In this document: piece by piece, positions 11,137-21,692 of the stretch
Position numbering within the stretch: position 1 is the stretch's first letter
How the letters are laid out: each line of letters opens with the position of its first letter
From: Taxillus chinensis
Taxonomy: Eukaryota; Streptophyta; Magnoliopsida; Santalales; Loranthaceae
Assembly (NCBI GenBank): GCA_023512835.1
Contig: CM042091.1
Location: forward strand, 24,755,506 to 24,819,505
DNA length: 64,000 bases
Direction of reading: 5' to 3'
Notes under the pieces: generated by a model
What the model was told of the DNA's origin: nothing
Seen by the model: only the letters and a program-made list of their open reading frames with translations
The model's database searches: none
Translations under genes and position numbers: made by a program

Positions 11137-12351
11137 CTTCACTTAAATCAATCAACAGTATGTCTTCAGAACATGCATGGTGCGTTTATTGAAAGTAAAG
11201 GATTCATACCAAATTTAATTTTCAATCATACTTACTGCTTAACGTGTCCTATGCGTCTGATAAATACCAAAGTTCCGTAATGGGAGGATGCTTGCGTTTC
11301 CTGACTGAAGTCGTTTAAGCTAACTTCATTAAAACTTATATGAATAATCTTTTTAGGATCTCATGATCTTATTTCCCATTATCCACCACATTATACATGC
11401 TGGTTCATTTAGATTGCTTTGTTATCATGTATAGTTGAAGTTATGAAATGGGTTAGCACGGAATGTCTGGCGGATGTATATGCAGTCGCTGTCTGATCAG
11501 CTTCTGAAGTATAGTTTCCTAAAAGGGTAGACAGCGCTCACTTTCTCTAAGCAAGAAACATCAATCGAGAGGATCACATGGTACGGTGGAGAAAATGCTC
11601 TATTGATAAATCTAGTAACACCCCTCGTATATGTCTCATGATCCCTTTCCTGGCTGTCTATCTGAGGGGGAGTCTTTCACTAAGAGGACCGCATGGTCTA
11701 AGGGGGAGCAAAAGCTTCATTTATTACTTCTGTAATGACCCCTTTTATGTCTCGGATACTCCTTCCTCTAAACTTTCACTTCCGAATCTGACTAGACATG
11801 CAATGCTGAATCGGAATTGTGGCATGGCTGGATGTTTCTCTATCCTCAACTGTGCATTTTAATCGAACAATCATCTGCCTGCTTTCGACATGTGTTCATA
11901 TTTCCAGTTTCACTCATGAATCATAACTTGAGAAAATCATATGACTTTTAATTTAACTTAGCTATCGCTGTCAGTATGAAGGTTTCGCTATGTTGACCAA
12001 TATGAACTTATGTGTTTATCAGCTGTCATATGCATTTTCTTCAGTAATTTGATCATAATTCATGTGTATGTGTCTTGTTACTATTCTTCCATATGCATAA
12101 GTTCTGTCTCATTTTAGTTCGGCTTATGATATTCTCAACACGACTATTTGATCCATATCCGTACTAACTCAACCTGTTAGTGTACTGTTTCTTCAGTTTA
12201 TGTTTTCAGCTACAGGTTCAGATCGCTTGTTTTGATGTCTTGGATTTCAAGTGTTGTGGTACTTCTTATTTCCTCGACACCAAGACCGCAAAGGAATCAT
12301 TTTTACTCAGCACTCAGCTTTTACGGACAGTCAATCTCTCATCAGGATATA
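11137..12351 (+). other. Post-pol spacer of Copia A
   Basis: No gene supported. Two polypurine-tract-like blocks lie at about 11664-11672 and 11699-11707 (GGGGGAG core), 0.5 kb past pol, as in Copia D near 44999-45008. They could be an internal or ancestral PPT. The rest is AT-rich and ends at the ATATA target site of Gypsy B. Confidence 0.55.
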
Positions 12352-12442
12352 TGTAAGGACCCATACCTTGAGTTAGTCACAGTTTTGCCTTCTGAGTAGA
12401 GTTTTTCTAGATTTTGACCTAGTAAATGGACTCCAATGAATT

Positions 12443-12652
12443 CACGTGCAAAAGGAAAGATGCTTAGAATGATGTCCTCTATCTACCACAGAAGTTTCAG
12501 GGCAAATGGACGTGTATGTGAAGTGCACGTGATATGGGTCCAATTCACGTGCAAGTGTGATTGTCTTCTACATGATGCAAGGAGGCTAGGGGTGAAGTTT
12601 GAGTACATTTGGAGTGCATTTGGAGTTGCACGTGAATTGGGGAATTCACGTG
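12443..12652 (+). promoter_or_regulatory. G-box cluster in Gypsy LTR U3
   Basis: Five perfect CACGTG hexamers at 12443, 12526, 12546, 12629 and 12647, mostly as TTCACGTGCA or its reverse. CACGTG is the plant G-box bound by bZIP and bHLH factors. The cluster is repeated in the other B, C and E LTRs and, as a homologous block, in the H LTR. Regulation is inferred, not shown. Confidence 0.65.
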
Positions 12653-12783
12653 CAAATTGGCGTGCAGCCATATTTTTGCATGGTTCCCTTGGTTTTGACA
12701 TTCTAATGATCTTTCTCCAAAGGACCATGTTGAAATTCTGAGTATTTTGGCCTATATGGGTGCGGGATGGTGCTAACTTGTGT

Positions 12784-12862
12784 GATCAAAACTACGTCGT
12801 TTTGATCCTGGGATTCACTTAATCAAAACTACGTCGTTTTGATGTTGTGTTGTCTATATAAG
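12784..12862 (+). promoter_or_regulatory. Paired near-palindromes and TATA box
   Basis: Two copies of ATCAAAAC-(6 nt with ACGT)-GTTTTGAT at 12785-12806 and 12822-12843, then a TATA box (TATATAAG) at 12855-12862. Each arm pair is fully complementary; the centre holds an ACGT core. Order and spacing are kept in the other Gypsy LTRs (for example 48840-48920, minus strand). This is the likely core promoter of the element. Confidence 0.7.
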
Positions 12863-13427
12863 GAGGAGAAGCCCCTCTGTTTTAGGGTTAGGGTTTGTTG
12901 CTCCACCAGCCGTCGCAGAGAGAGAGAGAGAGAGAGAGGGAAGGAGAGCTCCTGGTTCTTTGCCGGGCGTCTTGCGTGGGTGGTCGGTGCTTCGTGGGTG
13001 GACGGCGTTCGACGTGGGATCGGGACATTCTTTGTGTTGTTGCGTTTTACTTGAGGTAGGGTTCTGTTCTTCCTAAATCCTCCTCTGTCCTAGGGTTCTA
13101 GGCAGATTATGGGTTATATCTGTTATATATACATATATAATCCATATAGGTGTGATCTCCTATATGGATGTTGGCCTTCAATGGCAGTTTTTGGTGTATT
13201 CGGTGTTGGATGGTGTGCATATAAAGTGTTCGATAAAATGCCTGTGTGGATATGCCTGTGTGAATATGCCTAGTATGTGTTTGATTTTATGCCTGAGGGG
13301 TTGTGCGAACTAAGTGTTTGGTATTATGCCTGTGAAAGTGTGTATGCTACGTGTTTGGTTTAATGCCTGTGTGACCTTGTATGCTGTGCTTGTGGAACCC
13401 GGTGGCTGTGGAAGCCCGGGACTGGAA

Positions 13428-13583
13428 ATGTTAGCTGGTGTGGCTAAGCTTATACGGCCATGGATATGTTAGCCTGTGTGGCTAAGCCTGAGAGGCTGTG
13501 GTTATGTTAGCCCGTGCGGCTAAGCCTGAGTGGCTGTGGATTTGTTAGCCTATGTGGCTAAGCCTGTATGGTTGTGGATAGGT
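13428..13583 (+). repeat. Tandem array in Gypsy B 5' LTR
   Basis: Four units of about 36 bp with the pattern TGTTAGCC-GTG-GGCTAAGCCTG-GGCTGTGG. Repeated in the 3' LTR at about 20645-20795. One CCCGGG-type unit (the unit amplified in Gypsy C) precedes it near 13392. Confidence 0.8.
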
Positions 13584-14049
13584 GTGTGCCTTGTGAATGT
13601 GGAATACTACTTGTTTACATTTAATTGTCACTACACTGCACCTGTACACACTCATGTACACGCTAGGAGCATGGGATGGGTTGGGGAGACTTGATCCCTA
13701 CTGAGCTGTGGTTGCTCACCCCTCCCTCTATGTTGTGTTTTCTTTCAGGAACATACAGGCGTTAGGAGGGACCCCAAGGTGGAAGACCTTATTTACTTTA
13801 CTGTTTACCATTTGTTATTGTTATGAGAATTGATGTAACCCCAGTGGGGATGGATTGAAAAGAGGATTGTTGTAATAAAGACTATTTTGGATTGTGGATT
13901 GCTTTATTAAACTTTACTGTTTTGAATGTGTTGTGGATGTTTAAAATGTTATGTTCAGGGTTTGCACCCTAACCCCTTTGCCCTCCGTGTGGGTACAAGG
14001 GGAGTCATGTACCGGTTTCCTCGGGTTGGAAATCCGGGGCGTGACAATA

Positions 14050-14061
14050 TGGTATTAGAGC
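14050..14061 (+). other. Primer-binding site of Gypsy B (variant)
   Basis: TGGTATTAGAGC, one base different from the initiator tRNA-Met complement (C to T at position 7). Three bases after the LTR. Confidence 0.85.
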
Positions 14062-14454
14062 ATGGTCTAGTTAGCCTAGGGTAGTGGGCGGACCTGGTTA
14101 TCCTAAGTCCTTTGGAGGAGCCTGGAGGGACATGCCTGATCAACATGGTCCTCTTTGAGCCTCCAAGGTGTACTTAGGGTAGTCCAGTCTTGTGATAGGA
14201 TTTGCCTGCATTGGCATTAGGGCACTAGTTGCATTTGCTGTGAATGTATGCTAAACTGTGGATAAAATCATATGATTAAGTGAAATGTGCAACTCTGATT
14301 TGTTTGGCAATGTGTACTGAACTGTGCAATGTGATTGATGCAATGTATGTGTATAATGTCATGTGATAGTGGAATTGATCAGTGGGGTAGAGGTAGTGAC
14401 GCGATAGCTTATAAAATTGTTTTGACGCTGTGCTTCTTACTTCGTGTAGTAAGA

Positions 14455-15270
14455 ATGCCGCCGAGGAGAGTGACACATGCGTCCGGGGCAATGGCTGATG
14501 AGTCATCTGCCCATGAGGGTCCGGGTGCGGGACCGTCCGTTGGAGGGCATGCGTTGTTACTGGCACAGCTACGAGAAGGCATCCGGCTGGAGGTACAAGA
14601 GCTACGGGAGGGACTCCGGCAGGACATTCGGGAGGAGGTGCGCCGTGAGATGGCGGCACACGGCGGGTGGTGCCACCACCACCACCACCACCAGGTAGGA
14701 GAGCCGCCTCGTGAGCGTGAGAGTTCGCTGGGTGGCGTACCGACTCGTGCAGAGGATGACGTGGTGACACGGTTCCGGAAGGAACAACCTCCGCGATTCA
14801 AGGGGGAAGGTGAACCCGTGGTAGCTGAATAGTGGTTGAGGCAGATAGAGCATGTGTTCTCCTTTCTCCTGCCCCGGGAGGAGGATAAGGTGCGACTGGC
14901 AATTCAGCAGCTGGAGGGGGATGCTTTGGAGTGGTGGACGAGTGTTGCGGGGAGCCGTGCAGTGCAACTCATGCTTTGGGAGGAGTTCTTGCAACTCTTC
15001 CATGATGAGTTCTTCCCGGAATCAATGAGATGGCAGAAGAGGGAAGAATTCGGCAGCTTGGAGCAGGGATCCAGGACGATGCACGAGTATGAGCGGGAGT
15101 TCCGGAGCTTGAGTAGATTTGCTCCGAGAGCGTGACAAGGGAGGACCTGAAGGCCCTCAAGTTCACCTTGGGTCTCGGGCCGCCCTTAGGCAGAGGGTGG
15201 CAATTCTACGCTTGAGGACCTATGCCGAGGCCAGAGACGGCCCGCGTAGCCGAGAGGGAGCCGGATGATG
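14455..15270 (+). pseudogene. gag: Gypsy B gag (capsid part)
   Basis: Starts MPPRRVTHASG about 400 bp after the PBS. It has a low-complexity head with a CAC repeat coding a His run (about 14676-14696), then the Gypsy retrotransposon gag core (WLRQIEHVFSF, EGDALEWW, FHDEFFP, EYEREFRSL). A TAG at 14830-14832 interrupts it where Gypsy C has an Arg codon, and the frame is lost near 15133 and again before 15265. Gag forms the particle that packages element RNA. Comparison with Gypsy C locates the breaks. Confidence 0.85.
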
Positions 15271-16647
15271 GGAGGCGGACCCATCGGGGTCGCCCGTTGC
15301 AGGGTGGGTTGGAGCGTGATTCCGGGTCTAAGCGGCCCAAGAGCGAGGAAAGGGATAGCCAGTTCCTTTCGCAGCCGGGGACAACCATCAGTGCCCCCAG
15401 GGAGGTCTAGCTTTGGCGGTAGCAGGCAGGAAGGTCCAGCAGGAGGACTCCCCAGCGGTTGTCATTGCTATGGGGAGCAAGGCCACTTCAAGAGGGAGTG
15501 TCCCAAGAAGAACTGGCGATGCAATAGCTGTGGACGAGAAGGCCATTTGAGCCGGGTTTGCCGGAGTAGCAACAAGGGAGTTGGAGGCATGGCATCCAGC
15601 ATGAGGAGTGACGCCAGTTTCCGTACACCAGCGGAGAGACCAGCTCGTCAGTGGCAGGCTAGTCAGGCAGGATCGAGTCAGACCCGACCCCAGGGGAGGC
15701 CGGAGTGGCAGCAGACTGAGGCTGGAGGCAACCTTAGCGGGAAGCGTCCAGTGAGTGAGCCGACCAGTGGCACGGGCCAAGGAAGGGTGTTTGCGCTGGA
15801 GGCGACATACCAGGAGGAGGTTGAGCTACCACCCCCACCAGCTGAGGGTGGAGCAGGATCGTCGGTGGTTAGAGGTACCCTTTTGATCTCCCGTACATTA
15901 GCTTCTGTTCTTTTCGATACGGGTGCATCATGTTTGTTTGTTGTTGAGCTTATAATAGACGGCTTGGGGTTAGCTTGTGTGGAGGCCGCGAGGCCCCTAG
16001 TTGTGGAGTCTCCGGTGGGAGGCATGATTGAGGTACGGCGTGTGTGTCGTAACTGTGTGTTAACCATAGGCGAGATGGAGCTGAGTTTTGACTTGCATGT
16101 GATGCCTTTGCATACTTTTGACCTGATCTTGGGTATGAATTGGCTTATGGCTTTCCAGGCCAAGATAGATTGTTACCGGCGGCGTGTGTCCTTCGTGACA
16201 CATGCAGGGATCTCTTGCACCCTGCAGGGGGAGTGGGACTGTGAGGCGAGTCGGGCCGGGCCGGTGATGGACCAGTGGGGTGCCATTACCCACAGGTTGG
16301 CAGCCCTGACCTTTGCTGAGGTGGGTAAGGTGGAAAAGAGGGTGTGGCCCACTGTTGTGGACCAATTTCAGGATGTCTTCCCTGACCAGTTGAGGAGTTT
16401 ACCTCCGCAGAGGAGTGTGGAGTTTACCATTGAGTTGGTGCCGGGAACGGGTCCGATTTCCCAAGTAGCATATCGTATGGGGCCAGCTGAGTTGAGGGAA
16501 CTTCAGAGGCAAATCGAGGAGTTGGTGGGCCAAGGGTATATCAGACCGAGTACCTCACCTTGGGATGCTCCGGTGCTCTTTGCTAAGAAGGCTGATGGCA
16601 CACTTCGTCTCTGCATCGACTACGGAAGTCGATTCAGTGGACCGTGA
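15265..16647 (+). pseudogene. pol: Gypsy B gag zinc knuckles, protease and RT start
   Basis: One open frame carrying, in order, two CCHC knuckles (CHCYGEQGHFKREC and CNSCGREGHLSRVC), a Pro/Gln-rich linker, the aspartic protease active site (LFDTGAS) with its downstream LGMNWL, and the beginning of RT ([27 protein letters not shown]). It ends at a frameshift right after CIDY, where Gypsy C reads on with RKLN. The first ~45 residues are in the wrong frame for gag; the proper frame before about 15360 is a different one. Protease cleaves the gag-pol polyprotein in the particle. Confidence 0.88.
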
Positions 16648-17876
16648 AGAACAAGTACCCGTTGCCTCGGATAGATGACCTGTTTGACCAGTTGAGTGGG
16701 GCCCAGTGGTTTTCCAAAATAGATTTATGGTCGGGGTATCATCAGTTGAGGGTTAGGGAGGGAGACATCCCTAAAACGGCCTTTCGGTGCAGGTATGGGC
16801 ATTACGAGTGGATAGTGATGCCTTTTGGGCTCACTAATGCGCCGGCAGTATTTATGCATTTGATGAACCAAGTCTTTGCCCCATACTTAGACTCGTTCGT
16901 GGTGGTGTTTATCGACGATATCTTGGTGTATTCCAAGACCGAGAAGGAGCATGTGGAGCACTTGGCAACAGTGTTGCAAACCTTGAGGGACCAGCAGCTG
17001 TTTGCTAAGTTTAGCAAGTATGAGTTTCGGCTACAGGAGGTTCACTTTCTTGGCCATGTGGTGTCAGCTGAGGGAGTTAGGGTGGACCCAGCCAAGATTG
17101 AGGCCGTGGCATCGTGGGCGAGGCCAACCAACATTTTTGAGATCCGTAGTTTTCTTGGCTTGGCGGGGTACTATCGTCGTTTTGTCGAGGGGTTCTCCCG
17201 TTTGGCAGCTCCTATGACAGCATTAACTCGGAAGGGCGTGAAGTTTGATTGGACTGACAAGTGTCAGCAGGCGTTTGAGACTCTCAAAACCCGTTTGACC
17301 ACTGCACCTGTGTTGAGGTTACCTAGGGAGGATATTCCGTATGAGGTATACTGTGATGCATCCAGGGTTCGTTTGGGGTGTGTGCTTATGCAGGAGCACA
17401 GCGTGGTAGCTTATGGGTCGAGGCAGCTAAAGCCTCATGAGCAGAATTATCCTACTCATGACCTTGAGTTAGCGGCTGTCATCTTCGCCCTGAAGAGTTG
17501 GCAACACTACCTCTTGGGGGAGAAGTTTGTGGTGTTCTCAGATCACAAGAGCCTTCAGTACATCTTTACCCAGAAGGACTTGAATTTGAGGCAAAGGAGA
17601 TGGGTGGAGTATTTGCAGACCTTCGATTTTACTCTTGCCTATACCCCGGGCAAGGGTAATATTGTGGCTGACGCGTTGAGCAGAAAAGGGAAAGCTGAGG
17701 TGGCCGTGAGAGAGTGGAAGCTGATGGAGCAGTTGGCGATGTTGCAGCTGCAGCCTATTGTTCGTGATGGTGGGACAGTCCTGAGTCCTTTGGTGGTTGT
17801 GCCTGAGTTGTACCAGCGCGTCCGGGAGGAACAGTTGGGTGACATTGAGTGTGAGGTTCTCCGTGCCTTGTATTGA
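16644..17876 (+). CDS. pol: Gypsy B reverse transcriptase and RNase H (frame fragment)
   Basis: 410-residue open segment of Ty3/gypsy pol. RT motifs: [33 protein letters not shown], active site [27 protein letters not shown]. RNase [31 protein letters not shown]. The polymerase Asp pair is intact. It is only a fragment of the polyprotein: the upstream frame shifts at about 16625 and the downstream frame at about 17870. The first residue is not a translation start. Confidence 0.92.
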   Translation: MKNKYPLPRIDDLFDQLSGAQWFSKIDLWSGYHQLRVREGDIPKTAFRCRYGHYEWIVMPFGLTNAPAVFMHLMNQVFAPYLDSFVVVFIDDILVYSKTEKEHVEHLATVLQTLRDQQLFAKFSKYEFRLQEVHFLGHVVSAEGVRVDPAKIEAVASWARPTNIFEIRSFLGLAGYYRRFVEGFSRLAAPMTALTRKGVKFDWTDKCQQAFETLKTRLTTAPVLRLPREDIPYEVYCDASRVRLGCVLMQEHSVVAYGSRQLKPHEQNYPTHDLELAAVIFALKSWQHYLLGEKFVVFSDHKSLQYIFTQKDLNLRQRRWVEYLQTFDFTLAYTPGKGNIVADALSRKGKAEVAVREWKLMEQLAMLQLQPIVRDGGTVLSPLVVVPELYQRVREEQLGDIECEVLRALY

Positions 17877-19248
17877 GGCTGGGGAGCTATCGGAGGACTA
17901 GACAGAGGGTCCCGAGCATGAGTTGTCATTTCGGGGGCGGTTGGTAGTGGCTTCTTCCCTCGGGGATGAGGTGATGAGGGAGTTTCACCGGTCTAGAGTT
18001 CTTTGTGCATCCAGGGGGTACGAAGATGTACCATGCGCTTCGGGGACATTTTTGGTGGCCTGGGATGAAACGCGATGTGGCTGCCTTTGTTTCGCGGTGC
18101 CTCACGTATCAGCAGGTGAAGGCTGAGCATCAGCGGCCGGCGGGCATGTTACAGCCATTGCCCATAGCGGAGTGGAAGTGGGACCACATAGCGATGGATT
18201 TTGTAACTGGTCTTCCACCCACCACGGGAAGGAAAGATATGATTTGGGTGATTGTGGATCGACTCACAAAGTCGGCCCATTTCCTGGCTGTTCGCGAGCG
18301 GGACTCCATTGGGACCTTGAGTCAGCTGTACATGAACGAGATTGTGAGCCTGCATGGAGTACCATCATCGGTTGTCTCTGACCGGGATTCGAGGTTCACT
18401 TCCCGTTTTTGGGCAGGTTTGCAGGAGGCTATGGGGACCAAGCTTCACTTGAGTACTGCCTTTCACCCTGAGACTGACGGTCAGACAGAGTGGACGAATT
18501 AGACTTTGGAGGACATGTTACGGGCCTGTGTGTTAGATTTTGGGGGTTCGTGGGCGACTCACCTTCCTTTGGTGGAGTTTGCCTACAATAATAGTTATCA
18601 GGCATCCATTGGGATGGCTCCTTTTGAGGCGTTGTATGGGCGGCCGTGTCGATCACCTTTGTGTTGGACCGAGGTGGGGGGAGACAGACTCTCTTGGGAC
18701 CACGGTTGGTTCAAGAGGCTACCGAGAAGGTTAAGTTGATTCGACGGTGGTTGTTATCGGCTCGAGTCGGCGAAATCTTATGCAGATCAGCGGCGGCGAC
18801 CTTTGGAGTTTTCGGTTGGTGATCATGTGTTTCTTCGTGTTTCCCCACGTCATGGACATCGACGGTTTGGGCGAGGTTCCAAGCTATCTCCGCGGTTTAT
18901 TGGTCCTTTTGAGATTCTGGATCGTGTAGGGCCTGTGGCCTACCGGTTAGCGTTACCACCACGGCTGAGTCGAGTGCACAATGTGTTTCACGTGTCCCCG
19001 GTTGAGGAAGTATCAACCCGACCCCACTCATGTCATCGATTGGGGGGACATTAGACATTGAGGATGACATGTCCGTTGTTGAGGCCCCTATCCGTATCCT
19101 AGATCGGCGAGAGAAGCTTTTGCGTGGTCGTGCTATTCCTTTGGTTCGCGTAATGTGGCAGCACCGTGGCATTGAGGAGGAGACATGGGAACGTGAGTCC
19201 CTGATGCGTGAGCAGCACCCAGACTTGTTCGAGGACGAACAATCTTAA
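17877..19248 (+). pseudogene. int: Gypsy B integrase and chromodomain-like tail
   Basis: Integrase fragments in several frames. The zinc-binding region retains [13 protein letters not shown] but one Cys is Tyr (CLTY versus CLTC in Gypsy C). The catalytic core shows [23 protein letters not shown] and HPETDGQTE, so all three acidic residues are present. TAG at 18500-18502 and frameshifts near 18735 and 19020 break it. The C-terminus (PIRILDRREKLLRG to PDLFEDEQS) resembles the chromodomain region of Tekay-type chromoviruses, thought to steer integration into heterochromatin. Confidence 0.87.
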
Positions 19249-19582
19249 GCGTGGGAGGTGGCTGTTGGCCAAGGGATAGTGAGGTGTTTTGTGTTTTCTT
19301 GTATTAGTTGTGTACGATTTGGTGTATTTGTATTGTCTTTTAAAGACATGTGTTCTTATTTGTGATGTGTTTTGAGATGTGTAGTCGTGACATGCGGACA
19401 TGTGTTATATGCATTATTGTGGTTATGAATTATGGTGGTACCTTGTTATGTGCTGTTGTGCTGTGTGCGGTGTATGACCCATTTGGGTGTGGTGGCTTGC
19501 CGGGTGGCAAATGGGTAGCTTGTGTGTGTTTTCCTTATATGTCATTTCTTTTCGAGGACGAAAAGTCTTAAGGGGGAGAGGA
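19249..19582 (+). other. Gypsy B 3' untranslated region and polypurine tract
   Basis: No gene. It ends with the PPT AAGGGGGAGAGGA at 19570-19582 directly before the 3' LTR; the PPT primes plus-strand DNA. Confidence 0.85.
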
Positions 19583-21262
19583 TGTAAGGACCCATACCTT
19601 GAGTTAGTCACAGTTTTGCCTTCTGAGTAGAGTTTTTCTAGATTTTGACCTAGTAAATGGACTCCAATGAATTCACGTGCAAAAGGAAAGATGCTTAGAA
19701 TGATCTCCTCTATCTACCACAAAAGTTTCAGGGCAAACAGACGTGTATGTGAGGTGCACGTGATATGGGTCCAATTCACGTGCAAGTGTGGTTGTCTTCT
19801 ACATGATGCAAGGAGGCTAGGGGTGAAGTTTGAGTACATTTGGAGTGCATTTGGAGTTGCACGTGAATTGGGGAATTCACGTGCAAATTGGCGTGCAGCC
19901 ATATTTTTGCATGGTTCCCTTGGTTTTGACATTCTAATGATCTTTCTCCAAAGGACCATGTTGAAATTCTGAGTATTTTGGCCTATATGGGTGCGGGAAG
20001 GTGCTAACTTGTGTGATCAAAACTACGTCGTTTTGATCCTGGGATTCACTTAATCAAAACTACGTCGTTTTGATGTTGTGTTGTCTATATAAGGAGGAGA
20101 AGCCCCTCTGTTGTAGGGTTCGGGTTTGTTGCTCCACCGGCCGTCGCGAGAGAGAGAGAGAGAGAGAGGGAAGGAGAGCTCCTGGTTCTTGCCGGGCGTC
20201 TTGCGTGGGTGGTCGGTGCTTCGTGGGTGGACGGCGTTCGACGTGGGATCGGGACATTGCTGTGTTGTTGCGTTTTACTTGAGGTAGGGTTCTGTTCTTC
20301 CTAAATCCTCCTCTGTCCTAGGGTTCTAGGGCAGATTATGGGTTATATCTGTTATATATACATATATAATCCATATAGGTGTGATCTCCTATATGGATGT
20401 TGGCCTTCAATGGCAGTTTTTGGTGTATTCTGGTGTTGGATGGTGTGCATATAAAGTGTTCGATAAAATGCCTGTGTGAATATGCCTAGTATGTGTTTGA
20501 TTTTATGCCCGAGGGGTTGTGCGAACTAAGTGTTTGGTATTATGCCTGGTGAAAGTGTGTATGCTACGTGTTTGGTTTAATGCCTGTGTGACCTTGTATG
20601 CTGTGCTTGTGGAACCCGGTGGCTGTGGAAGCCCGGGACTGGAAATGTTAGCCGGTGTGGCTAAGCCTATACGGCCATGGATATGTTAGCCTGTGTGGCT
20701 AAGCCTGAGAGGCTGTGGTTATGTTAGCCCGTGCGGCTAAGCCTGAGTGGTGTGGATTTGTTAGCCTATGTGGCTAAGCCTGTATGGTTGTGGATAGGTG
20801 TGTGCCTTGTGAATGTGGAATACTACTTGTTTACATTTAATTGTCACTACACTGCACCTGTACACACTCATGTACACGCTAGGAGCATGGGATGGGTTGG
20901 GGAGACTTGATCCCTACTGAGCTGTGGTTGCTCACCCCTCCCTCTATGTTGTGTTTTCTTTCAGGAACATACAGGCGTTAGGAGGGACCCCAAGGTGGAA
21001 GACCTTATTTACTTTACTGTTTACCATTTGTTATTGTTATGAGAATTGATGTAACCCTAGTGGGGAGAGATTGAAAAGAGGATTGTTGTAATAAAGACTA
21101 TTTTGGATTGTGGATTGCTTTATTGAACTTTACTGTTTTGAATGTGTTGTGGATGTTTAAAATGTTATGTTCAGGGTTTGCACCCTAACCCCTTTCCCCT
21201 CCGTGTGGGTACAAGGGGAGTCACGTACCGGTTTCCTCGGGTTGGAAATCCGGGGCGTGACA
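19583..21262 (+). mobile_element. Gypsy B 3' LTR
   Basis: 1680 bp copy of the 5' LTR with the same G-boxes, double palindrome, TATA box and tandem array. Differences from the 5' copy are mainly small indels. Followed by ATATA. Confidence 0.92.
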
Positions 21263-21267
21263 ATATA

Positions 21268-21692
21268 GTTCATCCATACACTATCAAGCCCGGATGAGAG
21301 TCAGTTTGCATCCTCCTAAACCTTGGAATTCTCAATTTACGATAAACCAAGTGATTATCTTACATCGCATCCTTTTGAGGAAGACTAATAATGGTTCATT
21401 AAATGCACGTCTTGAGCCCTGTAAGTTGTCTGAATGGTTAGCACAGCCTCCACGTCATTAGTTTACTCGGCGGCACTAATACATCAAGTCTAATGACATC
21501 GGATTGTCAGGCGGATCACTGCTCATCTCGCTTAAACCCGAGACCCACTGGCTTCCACGGAATGGGTCCTATTAATACTGAACTCTCACGCGAGCGCGAG
21601 GATATTGCTTTCATTACTCAGAACCCTAACTCTTCGTTGCTCTCTATTCACCAAAGACCTCTCCTTCCTTCTCCTTCAATCTTCCAATCTAA
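21268..21692 (+). promoter_or_regulatory. Leader upstream of the Copia A extra gene
   Basis: Part of Copia A between Gypsy B and the extra gene. It has a telo-box-like GAACCCTAACTC near 21622 and a CT-rich leader up to the ATG, matching in type the better promoter upstream of the D copy. No convincing TATA box. Gypsy B may have separated the gene from more distal control sequence. Confidence 0.4.

Larger units (their letters stand above)
12352..14046 (+). mobile_element. Gypsy B 5' LTR
   Basis: 1695 bp, TG...CA ends, near-identical to 19583-21262 apart from small indels. It holds a promoter module (12443-12862), a telo-box leader (GGGTTAGGGTTT near 12885), a GA-rich tract and a tandem array. 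Confidence 0.92.
12352..21262 (+). mobile_element. Gypsy B: complete chromovirus-type Gypsy element (Tekay/Del-like), TSD ATATA
   Basis: Full structure: 5' LTR 12352-14046, PBS, gag, PR, RT, RNase H, integrase, chromodomain-like tail, PPT, 3' LTR 19583-21262. ATATA flanks it at 12347-12351 and 21263-21267. LTRs begin TGTAAGGACCC and end GGGGCGTGACA. The domain order, a gag starting MPPRR and the C-terminal tail (ILDRRE...WERE..MRE..PDLF) are typical of the Tekay/Del chromoviruses; the clade name is from memory of the family, not a search. It sits in the spacer between pol and the Ulp1-like gene of Copia A. Coding regions carry several frameshifts and stops. Confidence 0.92.

Noticed and set aside
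11578..11862. Possible 94-residue gene after Copia A pol
   Set aside because: No recognisable motif, no promoter, and no counterpart in Copia D; likely chance.
14676..14696. His-rich metal-binding motif in Gypsy gag
   Set aside because: It is a CAC microsatellite of different length in Gypsy B and C, in a non-conserved part of gag.
15678..16163. Long antisense frames opposite Gypsy gag-pol
   Set aside because: They mirror codon bias of the sense strand and carry no motifs.
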